A DNA stretch of 30,967 nt from Victivallaceae bacterium (lineage in GTDB: Bacteria > Verrucomicrobiota > Lentisphaeria > Victivallales > Victivallaceae): NCBI GenBank assembly GCA_016292515.1, contig JAEDIJ010000024.1, positions 1 to 30,967 of the forward strand, in the 5' to 3' direction. The position numbers and the translations under genes are program-made. The notes under the pieces were generated by a model. That model was given only the letters and a program-made list of their open reading frames with translations, had not been told where the DNA came from and made no database searches. Numbering within the stretch: position 1 is the stretch's first letter; the number at the start of each line of letters is the position of its first letter. Shown one piece after another: positions 27,201 through 30,967 of the stretch.

Positions 27201-28478
27201 TTACAACTGCGCCAACGCCTGATCGAAATCGGAAATCAGGTCTTCGGCATCCTCCAAACCCGCGCTCAAACGCACCAGTTCCGGCAACACGCCGGCGGCG
27301 ATCAGTTCCTTTTCCGAGAGCTGACGGTGCGTCATACTCGCCGGATGCAACACTCCGGTGCGCGCATCGGCGACGTGAACGACGATCGCGGCAAGTTTCA
27401 GATGATTCATCAGTTTTTCGCTCGCCTTGAAACCGCCCTTGGCACCAAAAGTCAGCACGCCGGACGCTCCCTTGGGAAGATATTTTTGTGCGCGCTCGTA
27501 GTCCTCGTCGCCCGCAAGCCCCGGATATTTGACCCAGGCGATCTTGGGGTGAGATTGCAGAAATTTTGCGAGCGCGAGGGCGTTTTCGCTGTGCTTGCGC
27601 ATCCGCAGACTCAACGTTTCGGTGCCGAGATTGGTCAGAAACGCGTTGAAAGGCATCATCGGCACTCCGTAATCGCGCACCAGTTGCACCCGCAGTTTCA
27701 CCGAAAAAGGCGCCGCCGCGAAATCGCGCGTATAGATCAAACCGTGATAACTCGCATCCGGCTCGGTGAATTCGGGGAATTTGCCGCACGTCCAGTCGAA
27801 CGTGCCTTTTTCGACCACGACGCCGCCGACGCTCGTCGCGTGACCGTCGAGATACTTGCTGCTCGAATGCGTCACGATATCCGCGCCGAATTCAAAGGGA
27901 CGGCACAGCGCCGGAGTCGGAAATGTGTTGTCGACGACCAACGGGATCTGATACTCGTGCGCGACTTTGGAGTACATTTCAAGATCGCAGACGCGCAACG
28001 CCGGATTGGCGAGCATTTCAACGAAAATCGCTTTGGTATTGGGCTTGACCGCCGCGCGGATCTCTTCCTCGTCGGCGTTGAGCGAAACAAAGGAGAAAGA
28101 AATCCCCGTTTTTTTCAGCGTGTTGGTAAAGAGCGAGACCGTACCGCCGTAGAGCGCGCTCGCCGCGACGACGTGATCGCCCGCCTGCGCGAGGTTGAGC
28201 AACGCAAAGGCATTGGCGGATTGACCGCTTGCCAGAGCGACCGCCGCGACGCCGCCTTCGAGTGCCGCCATTTTCTTTTCAAAGACATCGACCGTCGGAT
28301 TAGCGAGCCGGGTGTAGAAAAACCCCGGCGTTTTGAGGTCGAAAAGATCCGCGACACTCTGCACGTCGTCATACTTGTAGGTCGTCGATTGGACGATCGG
28401 CGCGATCCGCGGTTCGCCGTTTTTCGGCTCGTAGCCCGCCTGCACCGCCAGCGTATCGAATTTCCAATTCGGATTCAT
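27201..28478 (-). CDS. metY: O-acetylhomoserine sulfhydrylase (Cys/Met metabolism PLP enzyme)
   Basis: A 425-residue fold-type I PLP enzyme. YTRLANPT (55-62), VVDNTFPTPA with Asp183, and the Schiff-base Lys208 in HSSSKYLDGHATSVGG identify the Cys/Met metabolism family. Length and N-terminus (TLAVQAGYEP) fit O-acetylhomoserine sulfhydrylase, which makes homocysteine from O-acetylhomoserine and sulfide; cystathionine gamma-synthase or methionine gamma-lyase are alternatives. The start is ATG 28478 with AGGAG eight bases upstream; an in-frame ATG at 28535 overlaps the promoter and is rejected. It is first in a long operon ending in murC. Confidence 0.92.
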   Translation of the reverse strand: MNPNWKFDTLAVQAGYEPKNGEPRIAPIVQSTTYKYDDVQSVADLFDLKTPGFFYTRLANPTVDVFEKKMAALEGGVAAVALASGQSANAFALLNLAQAGDHVVAASALYGGTVSLFTNTLKKTGISFSFVSLNADEEEIRAAVKPNTKAIFVEMLANPALRVCDLEMYSKVAHEYQIPLVVDNTFPTPALCRPFEFGADIVTHSSSKYLDGHATSVGGVVVEKGTFDWTCGKFPEFTEPDASYHGLIYTRDFAAAPFSVKLRVQLVRDYGVPMMPFNAFLTNLGTETLSLRMRKHSENALALAKFLQSHPKIAWVKYPGLAGDEDYERAQKYLPKGASGVLTFGAKGGFKASEKLMNHLKLAAIVVHVADARTGVLHPASMTHRQLSEKELIAAGVLPELVRLSAGLEDAEDLISDFDQALAQL

Positions 28479-28511
28479 AACAAAACTCCTGCTTATAGAA
28501 TGAATCGTTTT

Positions 28512-28540
28512 AATATAGCACGGAAGTGTGAACATTTCAA
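28512..28540 (-). promoter_or_regulatory. Promoter of metY and the envelope operon
   Basis: TTGAAA, 17 bp, TGC-TATATT, then AAAACG, about 33 bases upstream of the metY ATG. No methionine riboswitch fits in the short leader. Confidence 0.8.
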
Positions 28541-28543
28541 GCG

Positions 28544-28563
28544 CGCGTTATATATATTACGCG
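28544..28563. promoter_or_regulatory. Near-perfect 20-bp palindrome upstream of the metY promoter
   Basis: CGCGTTATATATATTACGCG is symmetric except for one pair. It sits just upstream of the -35 on the metY side, as an operator or an AT-rich UP element might. No regulator is known for it. Confidence 0.35.
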
Positions 28564-28571
28564 TGCGAGAA

Positions 28572-28837
28572 GTCGCTGCGCGACAAGTTATAAGTTTTTA
28601 GTTTTAAGTTTTAAGTGCTTGGTCGGGGGCTCTGCCCCCGTACCCCTGAATGCGCCGATGCATCGCATCGGCTTACAGAGCGATACAAAACGGCAGTACG
28701 CGACTTTTTGGTCAATGCGTACTGCCGATTGCTTTTTTTAAGCCGGCACGATGTGCCGGCGCTGTCGGAGGGTCAGGGAGCCAGTAGCTCCCTGCCTAGC
28801 ACTTAAAACTTTAAACTTATAACTGCCGCTTCGCGGC
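28572..28837. repeat. Repeat element C: complete inverted-repeat element with heptamer termini (non-coding gap metY/nadA)
   Basis: The left end is AGTTATA-AGTTTTT-AGTTTTA-AGTTTTA-AGTGCTT (28586-28620). The right end is the reverse complement of AGTTATA-AGTTTAA-AGTTTTA-AGTGCTA (28797-28824). Inside, symmetric about a central 11-bp hairpin (28691-28727), each half holds a GC-rich hairpin (28624-28640; 28774-28794) and a 19-nt hairpin with an ATC loop (28654-28672; 28742-28760, where the loop is ATC on the minus strand). Short 5-bp-stem hairpins flank both ends (28572-28584; 28825-28837). The right half reverse-complemented matches the start of elements A and D. The element touches the nadA stop codon. 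No gene is present from 28479 to 28837. Confidence 0.88.
28686..28727 (-). terminator. Central hairpin of element C, possible terminator of fmdB-rsmA-nadA
   Basis: CGGCAGTACGC pairs with GCGTACTGCCG (11 bp). On the minus strand TTTTG follows; on the plus strand ATTGC and seven T's follow, so it could stop transcription both ways. It is about 110 bases past nadA. Confidence 0.45.
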
Positions 28838-29743
28838 TCACTTCGTTTCGATCATCCGGTGTACCGCATTAAGTGCTCTTTCCGCGACGTCGGCGGACAA
28901 TTCCACCCGCGGTTGGAGGTCGATCAAAGCGTCGCGCACCATTTCGAGAGTGACCTTTTTCATATCCCGGCAGACGATGGGATTTTCGAGCGTGAAAAAT
29001 TCCTTGTCGGGATTTTCGTTGCGGAGCCGGAAAAGGATACCGCACTCGGTGGCGATGATGAAACTTTTTTTCTCGCTTTCGCGGATGTAACGCAACATCC
29101 CGCCGGTGCTGAGCGCACGGTCGGCGGCGGCGACGACTTCGGGGCGGCATTCGGGGTGGATCAAAACTTCGGCGCCGGGATGGGCGGCGCGGGCTTTTTC
29201 GATCATTTCGACCGTGACCGCGTCGTGAACCGGACAACAGCCGCCCCAGTAATTCATCGGGCGATCGAGTTTTTTCGCGACGTTGTGCCCGAGGTTGCGG
29301 TCGGGCAAAAAGAGGATCGGTTTGTTTTTGGGGAGCGACGAAACGATCTTTTCGGCATTGCCGCTCGTACAGCAGATGTCGACTTCCGCCTTGGTATCGG
29401 CGGTCGTGTTGACGTAGGCGACAAACGTCGCATCGGGCATCGCGGCGCGCGCCGCGCGGACGGCGTCGCCCGAAGCCATATCCGCCATCGGGCATCCCGC
29501 GTCGGGACAGGGCAGCAGCACGATCGCGTCGGGCGAGAGAAGTTTTGCCGTTTCCGCCATAAAACGGACGCCGCAGACGACGAGAACTTCGGCGTCGGCT
29601 TTTGCCGCTTTTTGACTCAATTCGAGCGAGTCGCCGACGAAATCGGCGATCTCCTGCAACGGGGAATCGACGTAATTGTGCGCGAGGATCAAGGCGTGGC
29701 GCTCCACTTTCAGACGGAGGATCTCTTCCTGCAAGGCATTCAT
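28838..29743 (-). CDS. nadA: Quinolinate synthase
   Basis: A 301-residue [4Fe-4S] enzyme condensing iminoaspartate with DHAP to quinolinate for de novo NAD synthesis. The three spaced cluster cysteines are Cys84 (AGCPMADM), Cys170 (WGGCCPVHD) and Cys258 (PIVCRDMKK), matching the about 87-residue spacing of the short NadA type (e.g. Thermotoga). Typical segments are AHNYVDSPLQEIADFVGDS, FMAETAK and HPECRPEV. It begins two bases after rsmA and ends in element C. nadB and nadC are not nearby. Confidence 0.96.
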   Translation of the reverse strand: MNALQEEILRLKVERHALILAHNYVDSPLQEIADFVGDSLELSQKAAKADAEVLVVCGVRFMAETAKLLSPDAIVLLPCPDAGCPMADMASGDAVRAARAAMPDATFVAYVNTTADTKAEVDICCTSGNAEKIVSSLPKNKPILFLPDRNLGHNVAKKLDRPMNYWGGCCPVHDAVTVEMIEKARAAHPGAEVLIHPECRPEVVAAADRALSTGGMLRYIRESEKKSFIIATECGILFRLRNENPDKEFFTLENPIVCRDMKKVTLEMVRDALIDLQPRVELSADVAERALNAVHRMIETK

Positions 29744-29745
29744 GG

Positions 29746-30576
29746 TTACGACTCCTTTTTTAAGAGTTTGCCGAGTTGATAAAACTGCTCCACTTCGACG
29801 CGGTCCGGGCGAACTTCAAGCGGCAGTCCGAGTTGCGCAAATGCCGCGGAAACTTTTTCCGCGCCGTAAGGCCCGTGGGCGAGGACTTTCCCCAACTGCT
29901 TGCGCCGCTGACTGAAAGCGAGTTTGACCACGCTCGCGATGCTTTTGCCGATGCCGTCATTCAAATCAAAGCGGTCGTGACGGACAAAATTCACCAAAGC
30001 GGATTCGACTTCGGGCGCGGGATAAAAAACTTCCGGCGGCACGATGCGGGAAATCGAAACGTCGTACATCAGTTGACAGCGCACCGAGAGCGCGCCGTAC
30101 GCCTTGCTTCCCGGCGTCGCGGCGAGCCGCTCGCCCATTTCCTTTTGAAGCATGAAAAACATCGTGCGGGGCTGTACCGCGCCGTCGAGGATGCGCGCGA
30201 TGAAAACCGTACTGATCGCATAAGGCAAATTGGCGATCGCCTTAAAGGGACGCACGCCAAAAAGTTCGCCGTAATCGACGCGGCAGGCATCGGCTTCGAC
30301 GATCTTCAACGATTGACCGGCAAATTTTTCGCGCAAAAAAGCGGCGAGCCGATGGTCGAACTCGACGGCGGTAACATTACCGCCGTGAGCGAGAAGTTTT
30401 TCCGTCAGCGCGCCGAATCCCGGCCCGACTTCGAGGACTTCGTCGCCTTCCTCCAATCCCGAAGCGCGGGCGATGAAATCCAGCAGATTGCCGTCGAGGA
30501 GAAAATTCTGCCCCAAACCTCTTCCCGGACGCATATCGAGCGTTTCGAGCGTTTTGATCAATTCTTTTTTATTCAT
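29746..30576 (-). CDS. rsmA: 16S rRNA dimethyladenosine transferase (KsgA)
   Basis: A 276-residue SAM-dependent enzyme dimethylating A1518/A1519 of 16S rRNA. It has GLGQNFLLD (20-28), the SAM loop EVGPGFGALT (49-58) and the catalytic NLPY (116-119). The C-terminal helical domain has FSQRRKQLGKVL. Length and order are canonical. It follows fmdB by three bases and precedes nadA by two, so the three are one operon. Confidence 0.97.
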   Translation of the reverse strand: MNKKELIKTLETLDMRPGRGLGQNFLLDGNLLDFIARASGLEEGDEVLEVGPGFGALTEKLLAHGGNVTAVEFDHRLAAFLREKFAGQSLKIVEADACRVDYGELFGVRPFKAIANLPYAISTVFIARILDGAVQPRTMFFMLQKEMGERLAATPGSKAYGALSVRCQLMYDVSISRIVPPEVFYPAPEVESALVNFVRHDRFDLNDGIGKSIASVVKLAFSQRRKQLGKVLAHGPYGAEKVSAAFAQLGLPLEVRPDRVEVEQFYQLGKLLKKES

Positions 30577-30579
30577 CGC

Positions 30580-30816
30580 TTAATGATGGTGGTGTCCGCC
30601 GCAACCGCAGCCGCAACCGCACGCGGCGGATTCGTGAGGACAATTTCCGCTTGCGGCACAGCCGGAAGCATTTTTCGTCACGGTGGCGAAACTCGTGTTT
30701 TCCCGCTCCAATTCCGCGCTTTGGCATCCGGGACAATGCGCTTCGGCATCATAGCGCGGCAACAGCAACTCAAAATGCCGGTCGCACTTGGAACAATGAA
30801 ATCGGTATATCGGCAT
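30580..30816 (-). CDS. FmdB family zinc-ribbon protein with Cys/His-rich tail
   Basis: A 78-residue protein. The N-terminal FmdB/CxxC zinc ribbon has MPIYRFHCSKCDRHFE with Cys8/Cys11 and a second pair Cys28/Cys31. It then runs through a linker into GNCPHESAACGCGCGCGG followed by four histidines at the extreme C-terminus. FmdB-like proteins are small regulators or metal-binding adaptors of unclear role. The His4/Cys-rich tail suggests extra metal binding or storage (inference). AGGAG precedes the ATG; it leads the operon with rsmA and nadA. The tail is complete, with TAA directly after the histidines. Confidence 0.85.
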   Translation of the reverse strand: MPIYRFHCSKCDRHFELLLPRYDAEAHCPGCQSAELERENTSFATVTKNASGCAASGNCPHESAACGCGCGCGGHHHH

Positions 30817-30835
30817 AAAAAAACTCCTTTATTAT

Positions 30836-30864
30836 AATATAGCGCAGAAAAAGAAAAAACAAAA
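30836..30864 (-). promoter_or_regulatory. Promoter of fmdB-rsmA-nadA
   Basis: A good TATATT -10 about 20 bases before the ATG, followed by ATAATAAAGGAG. The -35 at 17 bp spacing reads TTTTGT, which is poor, so the call rests mainly on the -10 and context. Confidence 0.5.
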
Positions 30865-30876
30865 GGGAGTTTTTTT

Positions 30877-30967
30877 AGTTTTTAGTTATAAGTTATAAGT
30901 TTTAAGTGCTACGCAGGGAGCTTTTCGGCTCCCTGACCCTCCGACAGCGCAAACGCATCGCGTTTGC
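30877..30967. repeat. Repeat element D, left end (cut by window edge)
   Basis: The array AGTTTTT-AGTTATA-AGTTATA-AGTTTTA-AGTGCTA (30877-30911) is followed by the CAGGGAGC/GCTCCCTG hairpin (30914-30935), CTGACCCTCCGACA and a perfect 19-nt ATC-loop hairpin GCAAACGC-ATC-GCGTTTGC (30949-30967), where the window ends. It matches the start of element A almost base for base except in the variable hairpin arms. Confidence 0.85.

Noticed and set aside
28479..28511. SAM riboswitch before metY
   Set aside because: The leader is only about 30 bases and has no conserved riboswitch core.
28479..28535. 19-residue extension of MetY from the ATG at 28535
   Set aside because: The extension covers the -10 and -35 boxes; AGGAG before 28478 marks the true start.

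Overview
The window looks like chromosomal DNA of a diderm (Gram-negative), heterotrophic bacterium. It carries lptD, an ADP-heptose epimerase (hldD), a lipoprotein with a lipobox and several Sec signal peptides, so the cell has an LPS-type outer membrane. The DNA is GC-rich by eye (not computed). Gene content and style are compatible with the PVC group, perhaps a Lentisphaerota/Victivallales gut lineage, but this is a tentative inference; no rRNA or other decisive marker is present.

Layout. 1-1659 (-): N-terminal part of a giant repetitive RTX-like protein that runs off the left edge. 1847-4968 (-): ppdK preceded by a small lipoprotein gene. 5113-6800 (-): a NagB-like sugar isomerase and a PIG-L deacetylase, two bases apart. 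7001-8948 (+): prmC-yraN-comF with ATGA overlaps. 8941-9436: repeat element A. 9442-12444 (-): yebC-pgi-rsmE. 12607-14527 (+): cstA and a small membrane protein. 14531-15949 (-): MATE transporter. 15996-16579: repeat element B. 16580-18674 (-): exported protein-YkgJ-gmk-coaC. 18758-20065 (-): gltA. 20135-28478 (-): a compact six-gene run, metY-plsC-lptD-hldD-rsmB-murC. 28572-28837: repeat element C. 28838-30816 (-): fmdB-rsmA-nadA. 30877-end: start of repeat element D.

Function. Most genes are housekeeping: central carbon metabolism (PPDK, Pgi, citrate synthase), envelope assembly (LptD, HldD, a PlsC-like acyltransferase, MurC), rRNA and release-factor methylation (RsmA, RsmB, RsmE, PrmC), and cofactors (NadA, CoaC). 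The NagB-like/PIG-L pair suggests amino-sugar use, and CstA suggests uptake of peptides or small organic acids.

Two things stand out. First, eight promoters share TTGNNN-N17-TATATT with an invariant 17-bp spacer, often with an extended TGN; one implies a leaderless MATE mRNA, and one uses the last sense codon plus stop codon of murC as its -35 box. Second, the three long non-coding gaps and the right end hold a family of elements bordered by heptamer arrays (AGTTWTA) ending in AGTGCT, built from nested hairpins. A 19-nt hairpin with a constant ATC loop and compensating arm changes recurs four times. Elements A and B also share three non-coding blocks of identical length. I do not recognise this family, and it is the best candidate for something undescribed.
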